NCBI RefSeq assembly: GCF_023973825.1
Contig: NC_090121.1
Location: 1,136,001-1,200,000 of the forward strand
Reading direction: 5' to 3'
DNA: 64,000 nt
Origin: Plasmodium brasilianum
Taxonomy: Eukaryota; Apicomplexa; Aconoidasida; Haemosporida; Plasmodiidae
Shown: one piece after another, positions 12,001 through 21,321 of the stretch
Position numbering within the stretch: position 1 is the stretch's first letter
How the letters are laid out: each line of letters starts with the position of its first letter
Program-made: the position numbers and the translations under genes
Notes under the pieces: generated by a model
The model's input: the letters and a program-made list of their open reading frames with translations, nothing else
Told to the model about the DNA's origin: nothing
Database searches by the model: none

Positions 12001-12856
12001 TAATAATATTATTAATTTCTGACTTCTTCACATTATATTTATTGTTTAGGTTACTGCAACAAAGCATATTGTACTTACTCGAATTGTAACTCTCTTTTTG
12101 AAAAGCAGAATTGATGTTAGCTTCGTTTATTAAGTGTGTTTTGTATTCTTCTTTTTTCAGACATATCAGGTTTGAAATTTTGGTGTACTTAAAAACGTTA
12201 CTTAATCCCTTTCCTTGATCAGTTCTGTACCATTTGGAATAACCACTGGAGTTTCGGCAGCATTTTCTATTGCACTCACGGCAATTATTACGCATGCGGG
12301 CCTTCCTTTCACGGTAACCGCTCCATCTGCTATAGCTTTTGCTGCTGATACTACCACTAATACTATTATTACAACTATTAACATGACCATCCCCCAGCAT
12401 TTCTATATTTCCCCATTTTGTAAATTCCTCTTCATAAACAAAGCAGTATTTATCACCATCAAAAAAGGTATATTTTAAAATGTTATCGAATATATTTACA
12501 TCATGAAATTTTGCGGAAACCTTATCTTGTGAACCTCCCTTTTCAACAATTTTTATTTCATCCTTTATATTTTCTTCAAAATATGTATCAACAGCATTAC
12601 TGAAACGATTATAAATGCAGTAATAAATAATATCGTAAGTTAAGTATAATAACAAAAGTTGGTTATCATGACTAACCTTTTGTATTTGTAGAAAAGAAAA
12701 TACATAATTTAAAATTTCACATTTATGATACATAATGTATATTTTAAGGGTGTTCATTATTTCGTGGTTCAATTTTTTTTCTTCATCCAGACAGTTCAGT
12801 AAAATAAATATTATCTCCTCTAGCTCAAAATTTTTTATATTTCCCTTTTTTCTCAT
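1..12856 (-). CDS. Giant conserved-type Plasmodium protein, function unknown (3' end outside window)
   Basis: One reading frame stays open from the ATG at 12856 to the left edge, so at least 4,285 codons are present and the stop lies outside the window. The start begins MRKKGNIKNFELEE and is preceded by AT-rich, non-coding-looking sequence. I see no intron. Between low-complexity parts the protein is rich in Leu, Ile, Asn, Tyr and Lys and reads as amphipathic helical segments, for example LLLLYLTYDIIYYC near the N-terminus. Inserted tracts are Ser/Asn-rich, Asn-Ser-Gly-Lys repeats, Gly-Ser-Asp-Arg repeats and Val-Lys-Ser-Asn repeats. A short Cys/Gln/Thr cluster (ICESCRKYQTCQICQTCN, around 5030-5080) is the only cysteine-rich patch I noticed. 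I recognise no catalytic motif, signal peptide or named domain. A HEAT/ARM-like scaffold is possible from the helical texture, but that is a guess. It is transcribed divergently from the gene at 16340. Confidence 0.85.
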   Translation of the reverse strand, partial: MRKKGNIKNFELEEIIFILLNCLDEEKKLNHEIMNTLKIYIMYHKCEILNYVFSFLQIQKVSHDNQLLLLYLTYDIIYYCIYNRFSNAVDTYFEENIKDEIKIVEKGGSQDKVSAKFHDVNIFDNILKYTFFDGDKYCFVYEEEFTKWGNIEMLGDGHVNSCNNSISGSISSKSYSRWSGYRERKARMRNNCRECNRKCCRNSSGYSKWYRTDQGKGLSNVFKYTKISNLICLKKEEYKTHLINEANINSAFQKESYNSSKYNMLCCSNLNNKYNVKKSEINNIIKNIINFILNEMLYIKKNDERHNIMTRLLMLCIIKEDSYLKKKIIERVNYYMESNRNNNPSSNNRGSNISSNNNLRDHVYTYLELYVDIFMQVPHLAKNVLIDVFKSMIYLDYRYCNSGINNYGSNNSRSNNNSSSSKSGNNNSSSNNSCSNKHTDMMYKIFLKIFDDIQFPSVLYSIMYMNSSYKKKNFILTNNKNTNVYIENDVIQLSVENTSDDTCTTYTIQSSLKSNLPCTLNNGNIFSDIISQTSLYRKNPKKDMSDSCENVPENSRGNISESSYHLNDGSLPRTSIESNSSNNKADSTNNTFSCPNDGGVNSDKEGVQTEDKKSERVYANGVSVSTTLAKHEEFMRSNEIQSVTEKDHLEDEKINTNKQQKDSFTEDEDKAQMYSRCGHELAKCEHVDGNPEGNINCIRNSRKSSGKNSGKNSDGNSGKNSDRNSGKNCDRNSCKNSGKNCGKNCGKNCGKRSHRSRGRRNLSGEEKGSTSNFKDGTKRVSEKSGKMKYEKNFVSRRSIWNEKNKEKVDDISMICTKVLDIYFNTIVMMKYTNEYYEKILYIISRLILYINKEEEDEEHNIKRILEIYIYYFFVFFNTTINNTGIHDISCIYNNDSQLYINYANIKGIPDYRIINSFRVILQNCLNKVHLLVVFTNHVLKLAYCLLYILINENYVNSNSKSVVKHIISNHYISTFIEIMEIFTIFISCVYTNNCVFNFLKEKFKSNTKIGIIVSLIILKHYILIISSGLDINTMTHLSNQNIMKKPSNYKKSFKYLNSFINDTNQNNTNIEVIIQIIADISDTYNNDLTIIYILLEINLLLSFHHYFDHYSYNPNVIFGLLPKVSSPLCVLYASEDYVVRRRGTSSGNCQKSGVGNDVGRGQRSDEGSDKRRDRGSDRGSDRGSDRGSDRGSDKGSYKGSYKGSEKGSDKGNGIGYKVGCGTGGGNDVNLNEIAGGRGKGVSPYSGPYNEEESTRRKGSIVMKEGKMEYINEKGNDNSDEIMNVGCYEDEIKTWLLIPNKHIIKIFHFFLNILLSNDSNFKMKSKKYGYFVDSNGSIIDVNNGEEEILKDGFVNNRMFYDTHLHYFIYMYPSVDYIKELISFAFQYNFSIYSPRILYALLFEFLINIKSNYKIVLLVLKSLNIICISLYNYMNKKNLRLHSRLHYNYLVLPNMSKIMSVLFMYCYHPNVAVSFLSLQLMSILRSFTHNKSISFIQNHTYFEIMHSFLHLHDRVITHSEMHHNGLQNSGFVPLFGGDSIYYKKIIENIKRIGRRYRKGRKRREIYKHRKSRNMRKKKFFQKIEKEKWINRYNYLIKLCYIKIAKTISIKLINTYLKTYSFKCHEGRRRKVNAFIKLYFNLDLKGVRKLMDSIDGDNIYRGERGTISTRGTGGIRNTSVTISGMHNGRDSNRVSQRSAHRNRSRSRCRSNVLYLSNAEPLSHQFASLLRLMKVYFTSYVKGEIEKIYSYQTYITIFFYVLVELLRTIQNNEEFENTLFYLGTVNNLCVIAKYFNVKYANKLITIFFKLNDEIAINDNENMFLTLYTNFSYIYKTYFFNLYKEKCTTLYTRKCFECIQLMRNDAICVKRNTDNQLDFNNFMLLSNKYNTDLTKEKNIESVLTYLNEYQAIYKASIKHILHLHSANSATVGGISSGISSDISSGKRSGTTGYPHNKEEKEQKWRREKKGTKWDGFPSEKSSINKDASIKFEKEFSNNPKIDKKKKMNYLEELRKKLDQKNDIVKKTHELFEDKLGCYILQNDMNFSISKSFNQYITAYYIENVLDEQNLFRILFALNNIFYSDVANRKTSAFYIFGKSNYVINAENIRTTLILSIGLCVKKIPSRKFQYLYSINEVYVNSSIFHLYVQYVYLTLVKYNNTFEHVLLFDKNEFSPKGEDDQLVKEIMNKRNKYIDELYKEEINTYSIFRRNIFSRLSREVSGDICIEHSTAESTSLHSSAVYNTVMGDTTARRIAIGSTITDSTTTIGTTTAYRCAPNNAANTHSGPLNGQFDTLFIFQLLVDPIINSLYQEKEINIQLNLLKSLKSIAKKLKQIKMNKCNFGTTEIGESEHRTKSNLITTEENIILSNNNYFVNHFDLKNSRYMVRDICDLLLGDNWSTIPFYSCLYVYKFIIIFSSLYYLSNISNLTLPISQLNLMNVQNFAIYFKFLNSEIVSKSEYYFKEQMKKKYCSDGDLNKMNSTKATTDNEFLIKETKKLVEKMDFQLIMHWSGNNRDIIYNDYFYELIKEDTSPNEHKDMYHLNISNQSYEILSNSLKTLYYSLFIQHPLIFQTTFIIVDVLINLFLKIVLNQRQKIYQTFQICESCRKYQTCQICQTCNTNQLNPNFQHEENKTNGEATNINSNLFDLNQIKIHTYQNKLSSSFLPQKEAESRYKRECINKHKERRQQLDEPSIVRKMNTIDRIKSKKRGNTRMVVNGHEEADDDDTNKKLNEGIYIGEITAKGATEDVTKGLSKSRRRGRENSAHRSNSEYSNSIHRKQTEGESINNLGEYFQSNISHTNHSIACNDYTVKSTKSSKLLQNRKRENVNHNDKHRKKCRNEPINNLIDGDNNKLFYILSKYEKVALSCLDSIIMIIVKVVSEVKSFFFISKMVKYIHDICIMTNVNEVKLLSFRMITEIIFKSISSYKKGVNKKTTCNQISKNATETYVRMMNKKKKEEFSNTKGSKHYNEVEVKNEISIEGININEQDKKSFLSFNTSNFEKYFTSIISPNGKLSNGKLFDLNYEKNYVDMKKHIVDCENITSSWSKRGIPSDDDKKVELSDHSYLHNMNDNNLSSIPNEKYVEEEKNDNGERGSKNEDHMSEVNGEVKGEVNVKSNVKSNVKSNVKSNVEKKSEGSYLCECIGLLIPYIKDDQKIISYFSICSICVIIGKLAKRKILSDTHFVFFFFNSIEVVLNVLNKLSSHNCVNEKRKSMRKKKEGHQNQQKRKDYHFIREKNEKTRENNMEMCLKYNLPNNYEFFTEEYCEDSGQHIIEKTCYSDENDGKSGVSIGSCSGGGSKEYHRQVTKQSYLYEAKKREETNITTHEAKKRIIGKNFNIKNIRNYIYIIEFHQKFYQYLNKKIKEINNDKYQKGLIKNLSMIRGNKKKEVNLYKLINTIIIEYFSNDEKRCYINNLICCMHNTNKRISMNGLNLLMYYLVSEQINNTDIEVILSRMFSELSYYVKMNVLNDKNFKLNEKTDKQTNNTLDTYYYNIWKCSQKKRDEANILERSLYIILLLCRKYFYITINMLCTIQSKYNYEHIYFIYMICNNKTLLNKTLDYLFYIMNNLHIHKLNNNFSNILSLLFHFIKFKNTYIKSYAKKYFVELFLIVYYVLGVKQLSHLGSNASMGGNARSSISGNMHGNSFNIRNRSTSEGSPPNRFTLDSEHILAYNKKEEKLEGAGFYKNEKYNKIHSTGENNSEALMRENGAAIGVTITDDGLNMDEVNSNSANCEKGDCSTDHCNIYTKRRNNNERNSDSSIRRNSGSRRDRNRGGSRERYLRSKDMSSGKYVEGKDTMSKEDKLLGSIMNRSIFFLGKRNIFKNSYIKNISKDEYNEKIYNNYTCNISVNNTLNCYNIVKELLILNNKQSVLSYCDEHKIDKLLYYKHSFENGLTKLIYIFLKKNDTFKIFKFLIYFIKSSDNINYIIISLIILSQIPLCLHIKEKNLKIIEPLINVLYCINSKYKNTLVTKYLHLSFTNFFIIFKNIFKYQSERGLKPFSLFIKEKYTLSILNSLFNNLNNTDKNIVKETLKAFREASKYDTSHWPSPICSSFIKILTDPSVVLLYLNNSESIEKVYMCKILSEIFRTLKRERLRSCRSGMNSRHGPSEGRNIELKLKKKNIYEVATYLLINLVDKKKQISSNVWVALKELIRFKFSDSVNDTLLFFEEKIYLSSDADVDREENFHHARKEYFNETQIIMNKKKSTSTKSAYWTKLSKNDNAISYKEIPKNARSETMNNNPPCDEVNGLIEKIRRGKGRYSTTAPACVRLNAEIDNDANSDTCSNTCA
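3479..3533 (-). repeat. 12-bp tandem repeat in the giant ORF (Val-Lys-Ser-Asn)
   Basis: About four and a half copies of the 12-bp unit acatttgatttg. On the minus strand it encodes VKSN repeated in the giant protein. The period is a multiple of three, so copy changes keep the frame. Confidence 0.85.
9223..9371 (-). repeat. 12-bp tandem repeat in the giant ORF (Gly-Ser-Asp-Arg/Lys)
   Basis: About twelve copies of a 12-bp unit close to tcgcttcctcta. On the coding strand it gives GSDR, changing to GSDK, GSYK and GSEK. The array also creates long open frames on both strands (9079-9441 plus and 9172-9537 minus, another frame), which I take as artefacts. Confidence 0.85.
10602..10748 (-). repeat. 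12-bp tandem repeat in the giant ORF (Asn-Ser-Gly-Lys)
   Basis: About twelve degenerate copies of a 12-bp unit close to tttttgccacaa. The coding strand gives NSGK, NSDR and NCGK variants, a basic, disordered-looking stretch. Copies differ by single bases, so it is older or less homogenised than the repeat at 9223. Confidence 0.85.
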
Positions 12857-13269
12857 CTTGCTCAAAAAAGTTAAAGGGAAAATAGAAACGTGAGTGCTTA
12901 TGTTTGTATAAATATATGTGCGTGCAAATGTATTATATACGTGCGTATGTAGGGATGTACATATGGGTATACACGCGCACACTTGGTTTTATATTCTACA
13001 TATACACCTTTTAAAATGAGCGAAAAAATAAAAGTGCGTGGGTCCCCCAAATAGCGCTACATAATTGCATTTATTGTTGTAAAACGTGAAATGTGAACAA
13101 AAAATTTGTGTACAAGAAGGGGAAATATATTTTCCTGTGTGTGTGTGTGTGTAAAGTCGTCCACATACTGTGAGCAATGAGTTGTGTTTTTATATGTGTA
13201 CGCTTAAAAAGTGCATACTTACATATACGTATATATACATGTGCATATCTACATATACGTATATATACA

Positions 13270-13300
<31 letters not shown>

Positions 13301-15767
13301 TTATTTATTTATTTATTTACATTAGCTCATAAAAACTTAAAGAAACTTAAACAAGCCCAAAAAAAACTACCACCTGCCAACGCACAGTGGACATTTTTAT
13401 TTTAAAAAATATAATAAAATATAGCGGAATGCGTATAATACGTAGGAAAATGCCCATAGTATATAGCGGAATATATGTAAAATATAATAAAATAAAAATG
13501 TGGGTCATATAGTATATTTCAAGCAAAAGCGCACAATAGTACCAAGTATAACATTTGCATGTATTTCCACGGTAAAACCGGGGCTATAGCTACGTGTAAG
13601 AAATTACTGGTAGGTATAATGTCATGGACATATTTTCGTACTCACATGATTATGTGTTTATGTAAACAAAATGTGCACAGGCAAATGCGAAAAAAAAAAA
13701 AAAAAAAAAAAAAACAATATTATCAAATTTCCATTTGTGGCTTGTAATATGCGCAAATTTATTAAAATTTTACATTTTTACAAATAAAAAAAAAAATAAA
13801 AATTTACTTGTTATAAAATGTGTTATTTGCACTTGCTAAAACGTGAGAAAAAACAGCAAAAGCTTTACATGTACAAGCTTTAATTTATTTTGTGTCAAAA
13901 TTTTTGTTGCTTATTTCATTTTTTCACAACGTTTTTTCCATGTGTGATGTTATTCTTTCTACGACAAAATATAATGACATGTATATATGCTCTCACAGCA
14001 CCCTTGAATAAATCTTCACTGAAATCTGTTCACCTAAATTTTTGCGAAAAATTTTATAAAATTTGTAATAACATATTAAAAAAGTACATGCATATACACA
14101 TTAATATACCCATCCACGTACAAATGCACATAAACATACGTATAAGCATGCGTTAAACAAGCGTATAAGCATGCATATAAACATGCGTGAAAATATGCAT
14201 ATAAACACATGCAATATTTACACACAATATACACACAAATGTGTAATGTGTATTTATATTTTCTTCATGACATTTCTCTAACGTATACAAAAGATAAAAA
14301 TGACAAAAAGAAAAAACAGAAAAAAAAGGTACATTACTTCAAACGAAACACTGAAAAATGAAACAATGAATAAGGAAACAATAAAAAACGAAACGTTAAA
14401 AAATGAAACATATTAATAGAACAAACATGAACATTTATAATCATTTTTTATTTTTTCACTCTCGCAAATGCATGTGTAAAAATTTGCTGCAAAAAACGAA
14501 AAATTATTAATTTTTTTAAGTATATTTTTAAGTGGAAAAAAAGGTAAAAAATTAAAGGGAGGGGGGGAAAATAAAAAAAATATATAAAAAAAAAAACATT
14601 TGTTGTGTGTAACCTATTGTCCAACTATTGTTTTCAATGTATCTTAAAAATATGATTTCAAATTAATATAATTTTTTATTTTATTTTTTTTTTGTTTTTT
14701 TTTTTTTTTTATTGCTTCTTTTTTCCCCATTTGTGGTATTAAGGAATAGCAGCACACAAAAATTTCAAACGGAAAAGAATAAGAAAAAGAAAAAATAAAT
14801 ACATAAAAATTTTGCAGTGAATGTATTAAAGTTGATCATTGAATGTATAAAAATTGATCAGTTAATGTATTAAAATTTTACTTTGAGCACAAATTGATGA
14901 ATCTCAAAAATGGCAGTACGACCCTTTTAGTCTTCTTATGCCAACTATGTAAATTTTACATATATTCCACAAATATGTATGTACATGTTCATACAAATAT
15001 GGCAGTTCTTGAGTGTTCGGAAGCTTGTGATATAGGTGTAACCCAGTACCTTTTAATTTTGAATTACATTCGAGATTATTTTCCAACCAATTCTTCATAG
15101 TAAGATCTTTTTTTTTTATTAATAAAATGAAAATGTATGAAAATGTATGAAAATGTATGAAAATGTATGAAAATGTATGAAAATTCCTGTACAAGTCAGT
15201 CAGAATTTAACATATTGAAATTTTTTTTTTATTTTCTAGCTAACATTGGGAAATATTTTTTAGCAACATAATAGTAACACATTTATATATGTCACGATGT
15301 TGTAGTAATATACGATATATATATGCGTCTATTATTCTTATTTTTATTAATTTTTCTTTTTCTTCTACACATATATCTTTCGATTTAGCATGTAATGAAA
15401 GCATTAATAAAATAAACACAAATGTGCACAGATAAAAGTCTTTTACCCCCTTTCATTTTAATACCTTCAAAAGTGCATTTTACAAGACTATTTGTTTTCA
15501 GTTAAAAGGTAATATACTTTTGAACTTGGTGAAACTCGCGTTTCTCGTTATTTTCTATTATTTTTTTATTTTATTAATTTTTTTTTTTTTTTTTTGGTAA
15601 AAGTTAAAACACAATAAAATAAAAAAAATCAAAAGGCGAATTTCCCTTCTGTCTTGTCATTCTTACAATTTCATTGAATACCATTTAAATTATAATTAAT
15701 TATTATGTTATTTATCCTAACTCGTTTCTCCAATTAGCACAGCTATAAAATGTGTATAAATACATAC

Positions 15768-15798
<31 letters not shown>

Positions 15799-16339
15799 TA
15801 TGTGTCATAATAAAAACTCGTGTTTGTCCATGCTCAAGTACGTAATTATGTATACATATACGAATTCCCCTCTGCATAGTAAGACAAAGTTTTTTTGTAT
15901 ATACTTCTCCCATGAGAGATAAAACAGCAAAATGAGTTATGAAATTTTGATGAAATAGGGAAAATAAGGATGTTCTTACTATTACTCAGTAAGTAAATTA
16001 AAAAAGGTACAAAAAGAATCCTTACATGAACTATTACCTGCCCGTGTTAATATGTTAATGCATTTTTTTTTTTTTTTTTTTTTCCAAATAATGAAAATAG
16101 ACACAATGTAAATCTAAAATTTAAAAATTCTGAACGCTTTAACATAAAAGAAAATCGTATAACCATTATGTTATAAAGAATGCTATCTTCATAACATTCT
16201 TCGCTTATTTTTTTTCATGTAACTTGGCAACTATGTGAATGTTACCACCCTATCTGTATGTTTTACGGAAAGTACAGATACACAAAATAAACTTAAAAAA
16301 AAAAAAAAAAAAAATCGTAGCTCCTGATATAAGAAAATT
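12857..16339. other. Divergent intergenic region, no gene seen
   Basis: About 3.5 kb between two head-to-head genes, so it should hold both promoters. It contains poly(A)/poly(T) runs (for example 13691-13714, 14689-14710, 16062-16083), (TA)n with TATTTATT at 13274-13318, tatatgtacgtata-type repeats, and six 10-bp units of aaaatgtatg at 15122-15184. Short open frames here are built from repeats and show no coding character. Confidence 0.7.
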
Positions 16340-19300
16340 ATGGACAGGAATTCTGATTATTATAGTAAAGAAAATTTTGAATATGGTGATATTAAACATA
16401 ATAATTATAATTCAAAAAATAAAATAATGAAAAAATACCTGAACACAGTGGAAGCAGGTATGAAAGAAGAGACCAATAGCTTCTCAGGAAGTAGTAAATT
16501 AAACAGTAACACTTCGAATGAAGAGTTTGAAGAAGGGAGTTGTTTAGGTAGTGAAGAAAACATAATTTTAACTGGTAAAGAAGGAAGAAATTGCTACAAT
16601 GAGGACGAAGAGGGAAATGAAAAAGAGGTAAAAGGCGAAGAGGGAAATGAAAAAGAGGTAAAAGGCGAAGAGGGAAATGAAAAAGAGGTAAAAGGCGAAG
16701 AGGGGAATGAAAAAGAGGTAAAAGGCGAAGAGGGGAATGAAAAAGAGGTAATTGGCGAAGAAGGCTACAACAGCTATGAAACACAATCATTAAACGAAAG
16801 TTCCATACACAATTCTTTATCATATAAGAACACTTATATAATTAGTAACAAGGATAATAATTCCAATTCAGTAAGAAAAACACAGTTTATTGATGACAAA
16901 TAATAATAAGTTCCTTCGGAAAAAGAAATATTTATTTTGCTTTATTTGCTTTATTTTGCTATATTCGCTTTATTCGCTTCATTTATTCAATTTCCTATGC
17001 TTTTTTCATTTGTGTTACTATGAGTTATACCTCGTTTCCTCAAATGTTCGCTAGAACGGTTTTTAAATTTAATAAATGCAATAGGAGTCCTTAAACGACG
17101 AGCTTGATGACCTTCCACTGGAAGAAGATGAAAAACAAGGCAATAGCACATCTCCATTTGAAGAAGAGAATGAGCAGTCGAATGGAGAAAAAAAAGAAAA
17201 AGATAATTCAGAAAGGCATGTAGAAGAACAAGAAGGAGCGGGAGAATACGGAACGGAGGAGTGTAAAGGTGAACGAACCTAACGCGTTAAAAAAAATAAA
17301 TAATAAAATAATAAACAAATAAATATATATATATAAATAAACAAACAAATAAATAAATATATAAATATATAAATAAACAAATAAATAAATAAATGATAAT
17401 TCTTCCTACTTTATCGAAAAATAATATAAAATTACGTAAAAACTTGCTAATGCAGATTCGGGGAAAAAGACAAACCTAAAAAAATATAGTGGTGTGGATA
17501 TGACCAACCTGTTAAAATCGGACGCACTAGATGATTATGCGACCTTTGAAATGAAGGAGTGTTTATTTAATCTTGGTCAAATGCAAATGGATGTAAAAAA
17601 CAGCGCATTTTTCGATGTAGAAATTAAAGGTAGAGATAAGGAAAATTCTCACTTTTTTATATAAAGCATGCAATGATTTGAAGGGGATGTATATAGAGGA
17701 ATAATTTAAAAAAAATAAAATAATAAAATAAATAAAATAAAGTACATTTCTAATTATGAACATGTACAACTATTCAAACACATTACTCAAAACGCGCTCA
17801 GATATAACGACAAAATTTGCATACATGCGCGCTCCTAACTTTTTTTTTTTTTTTTTTTTCTAATAGATATAAACGAATGGAAGGCAAAATATAGATACCT
17901 GACGTCATCGTATGATCGAAAAATATACATATATACGCATACACATACAAACACTCATGCACATACGTACATATATACACCTACTTACACGCGCATGCGT
18001 TCCTCTTATTTTTGATGGTCGCTCATAACTTTCTTTCTCTTTTTTGTCTTTACCCGATCGTTATACGTGTCCCTGACACTTATTCAGTCGAGTAACGAAT
18101 TAACAAAATTTTTTACGATTATTCAGATATCGAAAACTAGACAAAGAAATAAATAAGACAATCAACAGTGAACAAATCAATCTGATAACCGTTATAAATA
18201 TGAAATTAAAAAAAAAGACAAACAGACAGTCTATCAAACAAACATGTAAATTACCATAAAATGACAAACTTTAACTTATTTACCCTTTATTATGCAGAGA
18301 AGGAGCATTAAGCAGCACAAAGATTTCTTAGATGATGAATACAAAGAGGTTAATGCTTTATACTGATATTCTTATCTATCCCTAACACTGTGTATTTATC
18401 ATCTTACACAAACGTATACACATATGCGTACCTTAACGTTACAGTGGCTAGGCGTTTTACAAAAGACCGTATCTGAATTTAGGAAAAATATCGGATCGCA
18501 CGGTAGTTACTCTGAAAAAGAAAAGAAAAGAAAAGAAGAAAAGATGAATGAAAAATGAGACTAAAAAGTAGAGAGTAAATAGTGAAGAGTAAGAAGTAAA
18601 TATTAAGCAGTAAGTTGTGCGTAGTAAATTGTTCACAAACGAACTTCTTGTACTCATACTAAATATATAGCTGATCCTGCAACACTTTTTCAATTTCCGT
18701 TTATTTTACGAGTAGTTTCTGAATTGAACGAAAGAGAATACTTAATATTGTCGAGAAACATTTGCGAAGATTTTAAAGAAAAAAACATAGAAGAAGTAAC
18801 ACCTAGATGCAAAAAAAAAAAAATTAAAAATTAAAAATAAAAAAATAAAAATAAAAAAATAAAAAAATAAAAATAAAAAAATAAAAATATATTATAACAA
18901 AACAAAATAAAAATCCGTTTAGTTAGCTTTTCTTTTTCTCTTTTTTTTGTTAATAAACCACCATTTTTACTTCCCCTTTTTTTGAAGGGCAACATAAACG
19001 TCCTATTGTACTTGCTTGTGATGAAACATGAAATTTCGATTGAGCATAACGTAATGAAATATTTAGAGGACTCTTATATGTCTATAAGTACAGGTAAACA
19101 TAAAAATAAGCCAGACGACTTCTACCACTTCAATGAAAATATGTGGAATAATACGCAATTTATTTTATCTTTACTTTTACTTTTTCAAAAAGATAAAATA
19201 TTGAATAATACGGTGCAGAATATTATTGAAGTCAACAAAAATATTAAGGACATAGGGGGAAAAACTGTACGGTCAAAAAAAAGGAAGCAACGAATTTTAT

Positions 19301-21321
19301 TATACACATTAGTATGCATGTATGTATGTACGTGATAGCTACACATGCAACATGCGTACACGCATACAAGTATATGCATACACGTACATGTTAACGAGAG
19401 CATATGTTGACACATAGTTTTACACATGATGTTACATTAACATTATGAAGGGAACCTGGAGTGATGAGGAAAATAATTACTTTATGAAAGTTTACGAAAG
19501 CAACTCCAATTTCGGGGACAAGGTATTCTTACATAAATAATTATATTTACACATTAACCTACTTGAACAGTGAAAAAATGTGCGCCATGTATCAGTTGTG
19601 TATGCACATACGCGTTCAGATATACCCTCACGTACAGTTACCCCCCAAAGTACGCTTACTCTCATGTACCCATTTATGTTTTCTTTGCTAAGGTCCTTGT
19701 GGACGTGTTGAAAAGTGGTATAAGTAAAAGCGAAGAAGAAATATATGAACACCTTGCCTGGTACAGGCAATTCGTCTCTTATAAAAATTTAAAAAATAAA
19801 TATACTAACAGTATCAGCATCATCAACATAAATGTAACAGAAAAAAAAAAAAAAAAAGAACTAGTGTTCATTACGTTTTTGCGTGTTTCTTTTCCTCTTC
19901 TCACATTCTCCGTTAATTACTCGTTTCTTTTCCCCTTATATTTATGGAAAAATAATAACTAAGCTATATTTTACACACACACACACACATACATACACAT
20001 ACACACACAATATAGGATCAAAAGAAAAACGACTCAAAAGTTGAAGAAAAAAAATATATGATACAAAAGTGGAAAGAAAAAAAAAGTATAAAAAAAAAGA
20101 TAAGCAAAAAAAAAATATATGATGCATGCTAGGTGTATGTTCTCTCTGATTAGATACCCTTTTTTTTTTTTTTTTTCCCTCTCTGAATCAAGGCAGTTTC
20201 TTTTTCTCTTTTTATCACTAGTTGTTACTAATGTTAATGATTCATTTAAAACCATTGCCGTAATGCAGAACAAGAATCCGACATAAAAAATATGGAGCTA
20301 CAACAAATGAAGAAGGACGAAATGAAAATAAAAAAAAAAATGCGAGAAGAGTAAACAGAAGGAAAAAAAAAAAAAAATATAGAATACGATAATGAATTAA
20401 ATATAGTGCGCAGTAATAATATTATACATATCAGTAAGGTAAGACTATAATTTTTCTTTTTTTTTTTCTTTTTTTTTTTTCTCATCTTTTCCGAACGCAG
20501 TATTAAAAAAAAGAAACAAATGATACAGGAACAGCTCAACAGCAAAAAAAAGGAGGAAATGAAAAAAAATGTAAAATAAAACGCACGCTTATATATGCAC
20601 GTGTTCACACGTCTGCATGCATATATTTATGTATGTACGTATGCATATGCGAGTGTGTATACGTATATACATGTATGCGTATACACGTTTATGCAATACT
20701 GAATTTCATGTATACCCACAGAAAATAGAAAAATCTCAAAAGAGCATCCTGTCTGAAGAAATGTTACAAAGAATAAATGAGAGAAATGAACGGTTAGCGA
20801 AGAAGAGAAAAAAAGAGAAAAAAAAAAAAAAAATACATATATTCTTTTTAAAAATAAAAAATATCAAATTATCTTATATATGTACATTATGAGGAGAACT
20901 AAATATATAATAATAGAGTAAAATTATTGTGAAAATATTATAATATAGTACTTTTAAAATATTTGTTCTATAAATTTACCTTTACCTTTACCTTTAGATT
21001 TTATTTTATTTTTATTTTTTAATCTTTATTTTATATTATTTTATTTGTTATTTATTATTTGATATTTTTTTATTTGATATTTTTTTATTTGATATTTTTT
21101 TATTTAATATTTTTTACTCATTTTTTATTTTCATTTTTTATATTTTTTTCTTTTCTTATTTTCCTCCATTTTGCTTGTTTTCTCTTTTCTCAACTTTTCA
21201 AGCATTTTACAAAAAAAGGTTCAGTCCAACATGAACATCAACGAGGAGAATAACGAGAAGGACAAAAAGATACACAAGCAAAAGTATATGCATATACAAA
21301 GCAAATTGCTAAGCAACACAG
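16340..21321 (+). CDS. Coiled-coil protein with CCDC112/CCDC148-like C-terminal half, about 16 exons
   Basis: Exons joined by phase and GT/AG: 16340-16870, 17085-17268, 17456-17629, 17867-17909, 18127-18190, 18298-18348, 18445-18502, 18671-18795, 18988-19311 (or 19266), 19451-19522, 19693-19833, 20016-20085, 20269-20350, 20501-20570, 20722-about 20881, then about 21211-21321. The first 14 sum to exactly 663 codons. Exon 1 is acidic, with five copies of EEGNEKEVKG. The 3' half has TWSDEEN, then EEEIYEHLAWYRQF with a Lys-rich follow-on, then YMIQKWKEKK, then Lys/Glu coiled coil and MLQRINERNERLAKKRK. This order (W-x-x-E-E, E-H-x-x-WY-x-x-[FY], a second Trp in a basic helix, R-x-x-E-R-N) is what I associate with CCDC112/CCDC148, centriolar-satellite and ciliary proteins. 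A basal-body or MTOC role is inference. The 3' end is unsure: exon 15 runs into poly(A) and a stop at 20892, and the join to the last exon does not keep phase. Confidence 0.6.
16607..16756 (+). repeat. 30-bp tandem repeat, five copies (EEGNEKEVKG)
   Basis: Five nearly identical 30-bp units in exon 1 of the coiled-coil gene, differing only at a few synonymous bases (aggg/gggg) and at a Lys-to-Ile change in the last copy. The low divergence points to recent expansion or homogenisation. The array is also open on the minus strand, which explains the antisense frames over it. Confidence 0.9.

Noticed and set aside
14894..15194. Opposed plus and minus frames in the divergent region
   Set aside because: The minus frame is driven by the 10-bp aaaatgtatg array and the plus frame has neither coding texture nor splice context. 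I treat the region as intergenic.
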